DNA from: DATMNR01 sp963702765
GTDB taxonomy: Bacteria; Chloroflexota; Ktedonobacteria; Ktedonobacterales; Ktedonobacteraceae
Length of the DNA stretch: 64,000 nt
Direction: 5' to 3'
Assembly: GCA_963702765.1 (NCBI GenBank)
Contig: CAVPEB010000023.1
Span: forward strand, 62,001-126,000
Below, in pieces: positions 27,207 to 36,101 of this stretch. Numbering within the stretch: position 1 is the stretch's first letter; every line of letters begins with the position of its first letter. Position numbers and translations under genes: made by a program. Under the pieces are notes generated by a model. The model made no database searches and was not told the origin of the DNA. It saw only the letters and a list, made by a program, of their open reading frames with translations.

Positions 27207-28727
27207 TCACTGCAATCGCCAGATTGTCACATTATTCCCTGACGCAGTCGCCACGAGTTTGTTATCTGCTGACCACGCAAGAGCCAGCAGAGGCGCATCA
27301 TGAGCTATCTTGAGCAACGGCGTTTGACTCTGGGCGAGGTACCAGATTGCGAGCACGCCATCATCTCCGCCAGTAGCCAGGAAACGCGCATCCGGAGACC
27401 AGGCCAATGTACGGACATGACCTTGATGAGCATGAAATCGCTGTGGCACATCTAAGCACTGGGTTCCAAAGCCATTCTGATTCTGACTCTGACACATAAG
27501 TCCATTCCAAAGACGCACTATACCATCATCCCCACCGACAGCCAGTTGTTCACCAGCCGAAGCGAAAGAAACAGCTCGCATGGGGATTTGAGCATCCATG
27601 AAAAATCCATGTACCTGTTGCCCATTGTCAGCATTCCAAACACGGACAACACCACCATGTGAAGAGGTGGCGATCGTTGCACTATCTGGCGCCCAGGCAG
27701 CTGATTCAATTGCAGTCGTATGCGCTGTAAAAATCGTTTGTGGGGTATAGGAGGTTGTATTCCAGACGACTGCTTTTTTATCCAAACCACCTGAAACCAG
27801 CATTTCTGGCTGCCGACTGGACCAGGCAAGAGTTGTAATCGCGTCGGTATGTGTTTGCACTGGCCGAGCAAGTTGAGCGCCATTCAAGGGATTTAAGAAT
27901 TGCACCTGGTTTGCTGCTCCTAGCGCGAGTTGCTGCCCATCTGGCGACCATGCCACACTACGCACAGCACCATCCTGTCCTTTGCGTACCAGTACATTCC
28001 CTTGAAGATCCCAGATAAGTAGCTGCGCATCGTTCGCCCCACTTGCCAGCATTTTGCCATCAGAAGACCATGTTAGCGCGCGAACAGTTTGTTGATGTTG
28101 CGAAAAAACCAGCACTGACGTTGCTTTTGTAGGCAATACCTGTCGTGTTACAACCGATGTTGCTGGTGCATGCTTCGCTGGGGCGTGCATCATTGTTGAT
28201 AACATAGTAGAGTTTGTCATCATCGAACGATAGGCAGCGTAGCCTAAGCCAAGCCCTCCAGCTCCTAGAGCGGCTCCGCTTGCAACTAATAATGCCCTTC
28301 GCGTCCAGCGACGACTTTTCTTTTTATGGCCCACAACTGGAAATGAGGCAGAAGTATCTTTTCCAAGCTCAGGAAAACCCTGGACATCGGTCATTGTCTG
28401 TGAAGAATAGAAGGAGTGTGGGGCTTGCACCGGCTCGCTTTTAAATAACGTTGCAACGGAACCATCCATTACATACGAATTGAGAGTTAGCTTTGCACCG
28501 GGATTTACACCAGATGCTTCTAAACTCTTGTACTCTGGTATAACTGGCCCGCCAGAGTGATGGCGCAAGACGTAAACAAGTTTATTGCCAAAGAGGTCGG
28601 TTTGTGGCAATTTTAGTTCTTCCACAATCGCAGGTACAAGCGCAGCCACAGGTGCAGTAGCAACCACTTCCATTGGGCGGACAGCTCCGTATGCATTCTC
28701 TTCAATCAAAATCTGTACTGTTTGCAT
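27207..28727 (-). CDS. EsaB/YukD-like ubiquitin-fold plus WD40 repeat membrane protein
   Basis: 506 residues from the ATG at 28727 (GAGGGGAAG upstream). Residues 1-85 form a YukD/EsaB-like ubiquitin fold (MQTVQILIEENAYGAV, then LTLNSYVMDG). A basic stretch RRWTRRALL and one membrane helix (about 145-168) follow, then seven WD40-type repeats (about 205-506), each with GH/SAAW and VRVWN-like ends. EsaB domains belong to type VII secretion, where they are regulatory; here the fold is joined to a beta-propeller outside the membrane. A scaffold or sensor role is inferred. No other type VII gene is nearby. Confidence 0.78.
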   Translation of the reverse strand: MQTVQILIEENAYGAVRPMEVVATAPVAALVPAIVEELKLPQTDLFGNKLVYVLRHHSGGPVIPEYKSLEASGVNPGAKLTLNSYVMDGSVATLFKSEPVQAPHSFYSSQTMTDVQGFPELGKDTSASFPVVGHKKKSRRWTRRALLVASGAALGAGGLGLGYAAYRSMMTNSTMLSTMMHAPAKHAPATSVVTRQVLPTKATSVLVFSQHQQTVRALTWSSDGKMLASGANDAQLLIWDLQGNVLVRKGQDGAVRSVAWSPDGQQLALGAANQVQFLNPLNGAQLARPVQTHTDAITTLAWSSRQPEMLVSGGLDKKAVVWNTTSYTPQTIFTAHTTAIESAAWAPDSATIATSSHGGVVRVWNADNGQQVHGFFMDAQIPMRAVSFASAGEQLAVGGDDGIVRLWNGLMCQSQNQNGFGTQCLDVPQRFHAHQGHVRTLAWSPDARFLATGGDDGVLAIWYLAQSQTPLLKIAHDAPLLALAWSADNKLVATASGNNVTIWRLQ

Positions 28728-28885
28728 GTGTAACTTCCCCTCTATCGAATTTACGACACGCCAAAGTGTACCATGCTGACTCATTTTCCTTCATTTTTAT
28801 GGGGTAAATTGGCTATACCATATTTAAGATAAGGAGTAACTATTCAGGTTCTTTTTCTCTTTTGCCGCCTCCGGCGGGATAGAAA

Positions 28886-28929
28886 AGCAGGGGTTCCGAG
28901 TGGCCTGCAGGCCACTCGGAACCCCTGCT
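28886..28929. repeat. Perfect 44-bp palindrome
   Basis: Each 22-bp arm starts AGCAGGGGTTCCGAGTGGCC and the centre is CTGCAG. There is no spacer, so it forms a near-ideal hairpin or cruciform. It ends one base before the TA flank of the IS630 element and may be its insertion hotspot. Confidence 0.85.
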
Positions 28930-28930
28930 A

Positions 28931-30074
28931 ATACCAACTTGCGTTCTAAGAGCTACTTCTAAAATGAGGGAAGTAGGTCATCGAACGGAGACGTTCCGGA
29001 TCGGCTTCCAGCTGATTAAGTCCGTCACATACTTTGTCAATCACCTCATCGAGAGAAGCAAAAGCGAGATTCGTCAGGTGTTTTTCGCGCACTTCTTCCC
29101 AGACATGTTCGACCGGATTGAGCTCAGGACTGTAGGCAGGCTGAGCAATCAGTCGTATATTTGCCGGAATCTTGAGATCTTTTGAGTGATGCCAACTCGC
29201 TCGATCGACTTGCATCACCACAAAGTACTTCGCAAACGTGTTGGACACATGCTCGAGAAACAGATTCATCATCTCGGTATCGGCAGAGGGCAGAATGAGT
29301 GACGTCATTTTGCCTTGAGCTGGCGCTACGGCCGCATAGACGTGAGTATATTCGCGCACGATCTGATGTGGCGCATGAGGCCGCACTCCAGGCGGAGCCC
29401 AGGCACGTCTGGGGATGCTGACGCGACCGAAGCGGCCTTCATCTTCGGCCATCTTTAACACGGGTCTTCGGTCGTCAGGATCGCGTGTGGCCAGTGCCGC
29501 TTGAATCGCCTGCGCAAAGTTTTTTTAAACGCGGCTTGCTCTTCTGGATTGGCTTTGGGATGACGCGGACGCGGCACGAGCTTGCGCCACCCATGACGAT
29601 CCAGCAAGCGATAGATGCTCGTGATATGCACCGTATGCTTGACCTCTGCTTCAAAGGCGCGCTGAATTTCTTCTCCCGTGGCAATTTCTCCCCGTGCGGC
29701 TCGCGCGAAAAAGGGCTGGAGAAAGTTCCGTTCTTGCTCCAAACTCATGTATTCATGACGACGTCCACCCTTGCCTGGCGTTTCGATCGCGGCAAGTCCC
29801 AAGCGGTTATAGCTGGAAATGACGCGGCGCACTGTCGGCACTGATACCCCCATATCTCTGGCGATCTCTTCGGCTTTGCGTGGCCTCATCAAGGCAAGGT
29901 AAATGATCCCCCAGCGTTCTCGAACCCACGAACGTGGATCGAGTTTCATGCGACGTTTGACTTCTTCGACTGGATAATGAGCTGCAGCTCGTGTGACTCT
30001 CGTTCCCACAACGGGTCTTTTTCCCCTCTTTCATCGTTTCTCCTAGTATATCACACGGAGCGCAAGTTGGTATA
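28931..30074 (-). mobile_element. IS630-family insertion sequence
   Basis: Ends carry inverted repeats ATACCAACTTGCG (28931-28943) and CGCAAGTTGGTAT (30062-30074). The family duplicates a TA dinucleotide, which is present on the left flank; the exact border is uncertain by one or two bases. The element of about 1.14 kb contains only the transposase, in two overlapping frames. Confidence 0.85.
28946..30009 (-). CDS. IS630-family transposase in two frames, likely joined by -1 frameshifting
   Basis: Frame A (from a GTG at 30009) has a Pax-like helix-turn-helix (KAEEIARDMGVSVPTVRRVI) and ends near 29,455. Frame B supplies the catalytic DDE: MAEDEGRFGRV, VMQVDRASWH and SPELNPVEHVWEE. They overlap at an A-run read as GCG TTT AAA AAA ACT on the minus strand (29530-29516). 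A -1 slip there continues KNFAQAIQAALA and then VLKMAEDEGRF, the native order. Programmed -1 slippage on A6-A7 is well known in IS630-type elements, so the element may be active. Confidence 0.8.
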
Positions 30075-30182
30075 AGAGTTACAATAAGGGATTTGTTGGA
30101 CCATTCAACAAAAAGAACCATTATATTTGTTAGATGTGAGATTTTGTCGAAGAAAGACGCATATATGGAAATTAACAAAATT

Positions 30183-30356
30183 ATAGGGGTAGGCTGAAAC
30201 CAACCGAAGGCCGATACATCGGCACCTACGAGACTCTCAAGCTTCAATCGGCGTGTTGAGCCGGACACCCGCTGGCACCTATCCGTCTCACCAACGCTGC
30301 TACGCAGCTACCCTACGGGTCAGGTGAGACGCAAGGAGAAGGGGTGTCCCTACATT
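30183..30356 (+). repeat. Structured repeat, related to one at 50.7 kb
   Basis: Contains CGAAGGCCGATACATCGGC (30205-30223), shared exactly with 50725-50743 along with a similar 20-bp lead. It also has nested complementary segments: GGACACCC (30262) with GGGTGTCC (near 30340), and GTCTCACC with GGTGAGAC inside. This suggests an RNA or single-stranded DNA structure. It fills the 373-bp gap 30075-30447 before the peptidase gene. Confidence 0.55.
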
Positions 30357-30447
30357 TCACTCGGTCGCATGAAGCTTGACGGAGCATTACGGGTATTTTG
30401 TTCAATACATTGATTGCTCTTTTTTGTGTAATAGAAGGTATTACTTT

Positions 30448-32196
30448 ATGCTTATTCAAAAATTACGATTTTTTTGTTTGGTTGTACTGACTTTAAGTTT
30501 TCTAATTCCTGCTATCGCCAATGCTAGTTCTCTGAATTCCTCTCACCAGCAAGCTGTAACAGATTTTCCTACAGTTGATCCCAACTATATTTATGACCAA
30601 CTTTTTTATATGGTGACCCACTTTCAGCGCCGTGAGGCAGGCTATGATAACAATTTACCCATAACTGTGAATGGGCATGATGAGTTTGCAGCGTATTGGG
30701 CACAAGAAATGCAACGGAATTTAGCCGGTTTTGGAGCACAGGTGAGCCACGATGCATTTTCCGTGCAGGGCTGGCAGGGAAGGCCAGCTACCGTTCCAGC
30801 TTTCAATGTTGAAGTCACCATCCCGGGAGTCTCTCATCCTGAGCAGGTTGTTGTTATTGGCTGCCACTACGATGGAGAAGCAATTTCAACACAATCAGCC
30901 AACGATGATGCCAGCGGCTGCGCCATTGAGCTGGGAGTTGCAAAGGCAATGGGAGCATACTGGCGCAGTCACCAACTTTATCCAGCACGAACATTACGTT
31001 TTGTGATTTTTGATGCGGAAGAACAAGGTCTTTACGGCTCATTCGACTACCTGAATAACACGATTAATGGTGATGTAAAGAACCTGGTTGCAATGTTCAA
31101 TGAAGAGCAGAATGGCATTGCTTATCCTTTACGCTACCTTGGGCAATTGTCAAATCCAATCCTACCTTTCTATATTGATATGTCTCCATTACAAAACAAT
31201 GAACTATACGCGCATCAAGACCAGCTTTCACAACAGCAAAAAGATGCTATTTCTCATTTTCGATCACTCATGCAGCAAGCAGTTATTGCCTCATTCGCAC
31301 AGTTCCAAAAAATGGGATATCAGATGCTTTCGTACCACAACAGCAATCAACAGGATGTATTTCAGCCTATTTTTACACCAGACCAGATGAAAAACATACA
31401 GCAGGAGGACGATACTTTAGGTGGCAGTGATCAGATCCCATTCACACTCGCAGGTCTGCCCTGTGCCACATTTGTAGGCAACTCCAGCTATTACGATCAA
31501 AATCCTCCTCCCTGGTCATATCCTTTTGATCAGCCACAAGATACTATTCAGTTGATGAACACGTTTGCTGACGGTAGTTCGCAGAAATCGTATGCACTCG
31601 TTATGGCGCTTGGTCTACCTGGAATGCTGACAACGTGGATGCTGAATCAACCAGATATACTTGGCCAGGCGTCTCACAATCAAGGTCCTATTGCGGCAAT
31701 CAGTGATGTTGGGCAGACATTAGCAGGTCACAGTTTCACCCTTGATGCACGGGCTTCATACGATCCATCCGGAAATGCTTTGACATATAGCTGGGACTTT
31801 GGCGATGGTACCAAGGCTAATGGTATTGCGGTTACACACACGTATTCTAGAACAGGCATCTATGATTTGAAATTAACCGTCGGTTCAGCCAATGGCACAC
31901 TTACTATTACTAAAGTGATCGATGTAGTCACACAACCAACCAGTTACAACAATCCCTATGCCTCAGAACCACAAAATGGAGTTCCTCCGGTCAATCCTGC
32001 AGTGACTCTCCCAACACCGAATAATCAACTTTCAGATAAAGTTACAACTACTACTGCTGCAACTGCAACGGCATTGACGTCAACCTCCAGCACAACGAAC
32101 TCTTCTGTTGGCTGGATCATTGGTGGCCTGATTTTTACTGTGCTGCTGATTGTGGGTGTTGTGTTGGTTTTTGTGGGAAGAAGGGCACATGTGTAA
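30448..32196 (+). CDS. Secreted, membrane-anchored M28-family metallopeptidase with PKD domain
   Basis: 582 residues from the ATG at 30448 (AGAAGGT upstream). A signal peptide (1-27, cleavage after ANA) precedes an M28 domain with zinc ligands in GCHYDGE (His near 140), NDDASG (Asp near 153) and DAEEQGLYGS (Glu pair). A PKD domain follows (about 427-515, YSWDFGDGTKANG), then a Thr-rich stalk and a C-terminal helix with a basic stop. It is a cell-surface aminopeptidase-type enzyme. It lies between two insertion sequences and is transcribed alone. Confidence 0.88.
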   Translation: MLIQKLRFFCLVVLTLSFLIPAIANASSLNSSHQQAVTDFPTVDPNYIYDQLFYMVTHFQRREAGYDNNLPITVNGHDEFAAYWAQEMQRNLAGFGAQVSHDAFSVQGWQGRPATVPAFNVEVTIPGVSHPEQVVVIGCHYDGEAISTQSANDDASGCAIELGVAKAMGAYWRSHQLYPARTLRFVIFDAEEQGLYGSFDYLNNTINGDVKNLVAMFNEEQNGIAYPLRYLGQLSNPILPFYIDMSPLQNNELYAHQDQLSQQQKDAISHFRSLMQQAVIASFAQFQKMGYQMLSYHNSNQQDVFQPIFTPDQMKNIQQEDDTLGGSDQIPFTLAGLPCATFVGNSSYYDQNPPPWSYPFDQPQDTIQLMNTFADGSSQKSYALVMALGLPGMLTTWMLNQPDILGQASHNQGPIAAISDVGQTLAGHSFTLDARASYDPSGNALTYSWDFGDGTKANGIAVTHTYSRTGIYDLKLTVGSANGTLTITKVIDVVTQPTSYNNPYASEPQNGVPPVNPAVTLPTPNNQLSDKVTTTTAATATALTSTSSTTNSSVGWIIGGLIFTVLLIVGVVLVFVGRRAHV

Positions 32197-32374
32197 CATT
32201 TTATTGTCGTAACATTAAGTTTCAGTCTTAACTTTTCCTTTCTTTCTTTCACAAGGCAGGATATTAGGCGATTAAGATTATGTTTGGAGTTTTTTGGCTC
32301 CTAAGGAGGATGGCTTTTTATAGTTTAAGCGTAGAGAAGATGAATTTTGAGTAAAAACTGCGGACATAATCCGC

Positions 32375-33861
32375 TGTTGTGTCTCGTAAAGTCGTACCCA
32401 TAGCAAAGTCTCATAAAGTCGTACCGCTCAAACACTCGACGAGAGCCAGGCGTCGCTGCTCTTCCGGTGAGAAAGGGAAGGCCAGTTGATAGGCTGGCAG
32501 AGCCAGCATCCAAGCGAGATCACCCATCAAGTCAGCCTTAGTAAGGCCGCGAGCGGTGACCGTTACAGGTTCAGTAGCACCTTCAGGTTGACAGACAAAG
32601 GCAACATGGACTGGATCGAAGGTAATCTCCATGGTTTGCCCGCGATAGCGATACCCGAAACGGTATTCATACGTCCCCAGATGAACGGTGCCACTATTGT
32701 TGATGCGGAACCAACAGCCCTGCGCCAGATACTGGTAGACGCGATCCAGGTCCAGCAGCCCCTCTTCCCACTCAGGTCGATACGCTCTGCCGGAGAATGC
32801 TGCCTCGGGATAGGCTTGCAGCGGAGCTTGTTGGTGCAGTGCTCGAATGGGCAGAGCGTGATTGAGCACTGCACGCCGTTCATCCAGCCCGGCCCACAGT
32901 GTGTGCTGATTGGGCCAGGATTGCCCGACGAGTGCCTGGTTGGTCATGGTTTGATGGGTACGCTCAATCGAGGCGTGATCGGTAGGTCTTCGGACACCCG
33001 TAAAGACCACCTCGATGCCCATGGCCAATAACCACAGGTGCATGCGTGTGGGAAAGGGAGAGGGAGTCGTGTTATCGAAGAACACGGTATCGTGATCGAG
33101 GGAGAGTCTCAGCGGTAACCCGTACGTTAAGAAAGCCCGGAGCATCGGTCACATAGTAATCCGAGGCTGCGGGCTTCGGTGTGCTTACACGCGGGCAGCT
33201 CTCCACTTTGAGTCGACTGGTGACATCGACCACATTGATCAGGGAAACCGATCCGATCCCTTGGACATGCAAGGCCCCCTGCGCGTCCATTTGCCACTCC
33301 TGGTGTGCGGCTTCTGGCTCCTGATGCGGCGGGTGCGGTAGCTCAGAATGCTTCTGGTAGCGACGTGTCAGTCCAGTGTGCTTGAGGAACGCTGCGATCC
33401 GTGAGCGGCTGGGTAAGTGCTGCTGCTTCCCGCGTCGTATCAGCTCGTAGAGAGATCAAAATGGTATCTGGACCCCAGCCAGGATGCGCCTCCCGCAGAC
33501 GACGAATAGCGGTTTGCAATTCTAAGGGAATCGTGCCGAGCGGCCCTGTTGCGGGTCTTCCCATATGGTTCTTGAAGCCAGCCCGACCCTGGTCTACAAA
33601 GATGCGCCGCCATTTTCGCACTGTCCAGACCGAACAATCCAATTTTGTAGCAATTTGGGTATCGGTTCGTCCGGCCGTCGCCTGCTTACCGATCGTAACG
33701 CGCTCTTGTAATGTCGTTTTCTGTCCAATGCGGTGCATAATGTCTCCTCCAGTCGTGCTATACGCGCTTCTGGAGAGCATCATACGCGATAATTGCATGG
33801 CCAACATATGGGCACGACTTTATGAGACTTTGCTATGGGTACGACTTTACGAGACACAACA
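32375..33861 (-). mobile_element. DDE (rve-type) insertion sequence with 48-bp perfect inverted repeats
   Basis: Perfect 48-bp ends at 32375-32422 and 33814-33861. They start TGTTGTGTCTCGTAAAGTCG and end CA, as in IS481/IS3-like elements. Each end contains the motif TCTCRTAAAGTCGTACC twice, probably two transposase sites. The flanks share CCGC (32371-32374 and 33862-33865), a candidate 4-bp duplication. Family placement is uncertain. Confidence 0.8.
32411..33738 (-). pseudogene. rve-type transposase, frameshifted
   Basis: Three frames make up one protein: an N-terminal helix-turn-helix (TDTQIATKLDCSVWTVRKWRR) from the ATG at 33738 behind GGAGGAG; a middle segment with QMDAQGALHVQG (first catalytic Asp); and a C-terminal part with LDHDTVFFDN (second Asp) and HASIERTHQTMTNQ (Glu). 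Breaks are near 33,400 and 33,150. All three catalytic residues survive, so two single-base repairs would restore it. Confidence 0.75.
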
Positions 33862-34460
33862 CCGCCTTATGGGGCCTGCCAATGGTTTAACATTCATGTC
33901 TATTCTTATCCGTAGAGAAGTTTATTCATTGTTGTTTCTGCACATTTACACAAGAATATAAAGCCGCGAGAACACTTGAAATTGATTTCATCAAGAGAGT
34001 CAATGTGGCGAAGATATGGTCCTGTAGCCCACTACTGCCACAACGTGTTTTTGTTCATCTATCAGGTGTCCAGTCACCATGTTACCGCTTAGATACAAGC
34101 TGATCAGTCTCCGAAAGACTGTTCACACCTTGTAGAAACTTTTCCAGCAACATGGTACTTTGCAACGAGAAAATCTTGTCAGTTGTGTAGTCGATGACAT
34201 GTAACCTCGCTGATCTCGTCGGTGGTATTTCTTTGCCCCACCAGCCACATGATCTGCAAGTCGGCTGCGCTCAACCGGGTCTTGCATCTTTCGATAGCGT
34301 ACTACGACTTAATCGATGCACATATGAGCTTGGACGGGAATGCGCTTCTTCATATCACTCGTATATTACAGAATATGATATCTATTACTACACACTGCAT
34401 CCAGGACACGGGACACGCTCCTCGTCGCCTTAATGGGCAAGCGGTGCCTGGTTGCCAGCG
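33862..34460. other. 600-bp region without a supported gene
   Basis: No ORF has recognisable motifs or a ribosome site. A 16-bp string TGTGGCGAAGATATGG (34004-34019) recurs at 37320-37335, probably by chance. Confidence 0.4.
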
Positions 34461-35561
34461 TCAGACGAGATGCCCGATCTTGTGGCTATTCGCTTCAAGA
34501 AACCAGATCGTGCTGTCTGGACCTCTCGCAATGGCAGCAGGGCCGCCTCTGGGTGTTGGCAGGGAGAACTCGCTGATGGTGCCCGATGAAGTGATACGCC
34601 CAATCTTGCCGTTCTGGGAATGGTTGTCTGTATCTTCAGTAAACCAGATGGTTCCATCCGGTCCCGCTATGATCCCGTTGACAGCGCTAAGACGATTGGG
34701 TAAAGGGAACTCGCTGATGGTGCCCGATGAAGTGATGCGCCCAATCTGGGTGTTCAAGCCGTCCATGTCAGCTGCGGCAAACCAGAGGTTCCCATCCGAT
34801 CCAGCCGTGATAGCGGAAGGAAACATGCCTGGAGTGGCAAATGCGCTGATCGTTCCCAGCGGAGTGAGACGCCAGATTGTGCCCCTTGGGACGTTGTTCC
34901 CACGAAAGCCAACAACCCAGAGATTGCCGTCGGAATCGGTCGTGATAGCGGTCGGGTGAGATTGAGGATCAGGCATGGGGAAGGCGCTGATTGTGCCTGC
35001 GGTGGAGATGCGCCAGATCTGGCCGTTCTGATCGGAGGTCCCAGGTTCGGTAAACCAGAGAGCATGATCCGGCCCGGATGTGATGTCGCCACACAGGGTA
35101 TACGGAGTACACGAGTCGGGGGCCAGGATGCGAGATGGGAGTTGGAACTCGCTGATCGTGCCTTCCGGAGTGATGCGGCCGACCTTGTCAGCCTCGAGAA
35201 ACCAGAGATTGCCGTCTGGTCCGGTGGTGATTCTGAAAGCAAAGCTGTTCGATGGTAGTGAGTACTCACGAATGATGCCTTGCGGGGTGATACGCCCGAT
35301 CCGATTTCCGGCAATCCAGAGGTTGCCGTCTGGTCCGGCAGTGATATCGCTGGGGGAGAAGTTTGTGGGCAGGGGGATTTCGCGCATCGAGCCCTTGAGC
35401 ACTCGGGTAGGAGTGGAGGCCGTAGTCGACTCGCCTGGCTGTGTTGGACCTGCCACAGATGATACACCGCATCCATACAAGACGCCAAGAAGGGTCAGTA
35501 GCGACAGGAACATAAGCGGGAAGCGCGAGAGCGAATATTGTAGAGAGAGCTTCGTAGCCAT
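34461..35561 (-). CDS. Virginiamycin-B-lyase-like beta-propeller lipoprotein
   Basis: 366 residues from the ATG at 35561 (AAAGGAG upstream). The lipobox LYGC is near residues 26-29, so it should be a lipid-anchored surface protein. Then come seven blades of the Vgb type, each like ITAGPDGNLWFAA followed by GRITSSGTISEFPLP. True Vgb enzymes linearise streptogramin B and are cytosolic. They use a His and a Glu in these blades, and here the His positions read as Ala, Asn or Pro. It is probably a binding or structural propeller rather than a resistance enzyme. Confidence 0.78.
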   Translation of the reverse strand: MATKLSLQYSLSRFPLMFLSLLTLLGVLYGCGVSSVAGPTQPGESTTASTPTRVLKGSMREIPLPTNFSPSDITAGPDGNLWIAGNRIGRITPQGIIREYSLPSNSFAFRITTGPDGNLWFLEADKVGRITPEGTISEFQLPSRILAPDSCTPYTLCGDITSGPDHALWFTEPGTSDQNGQIWRISTAGTISAFPMPDPQSHPTAITTDSDGNLWVVGFRGNNVPRGTIWRLTPLGTISAFATPGMFPSAITAGSDGNLWFAAADMDGLNTQIGRITSSGTISEFPLPNRLSAVNGIIAGPDGTIWFTEDTDNHSQNGKIGRITSSGTISEFSLPTPRGGPAAIARGPDSTIWFLEANSHKIGHLV

Positions 35562-36101
35562 GAAAAAAACTCCTTTGGTACTGCATCGTTCTGTTTCACA
35601 ACAGACGTAGTTCGGAGGGCAACCACGCTGCGGTGTTTTCCAACAAAGACGAGATCTCCCCGCCTTGGTACATAGTTGCCGATAGCGAGGGGATGTCACA
35701 ATCAACGCCGTGGCCCTTTCTTTCTGACGTGAGGAGAGCAGGTGCGCGTCATTGGTTGCTCCTCGTGGCGCAGCCTGGTGACGCAGTTCTCAAGCTGTTA
35801 AGGCAAGTATAGCCGATAACTCATTCATCGCACACGTGTCAATTGACCCATTTCTGTGCGGTTCTGCCCTCGTTGGACCGCCTGTTTCCTGATGAGTTTG
35901 AGTTGCACTGCTTGATGTGGTAAGCTTTTGGTGGTCTGGACTTTTTAGGGCCCTCCGCCTGCTACTCTCAGGGGAAGACACAACCTCCAGAGACGGGCGC
36001 AAAAAATGGCCGTTTCCAACGTCTCTCTTAGAGCAGCAGTGAGAGACCTCTGCTGAAGGCGAGCAGGGGAGTTCTCTCAGCTCTTGAAAGGAGAGCATAC
36101 G
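35562..36101. other. Divergent intergenic region, no gene
   Basis: The 540-bp spacer between the leftward propeller gene and the rightward hydrolase remnant shows no ORF with support. Confidence 0.4.

Noticed and set aside
34004..34019. 16-bp string repeated at 37,320
   Set aside because: Isolated match with unrelated flanks; probably chance.
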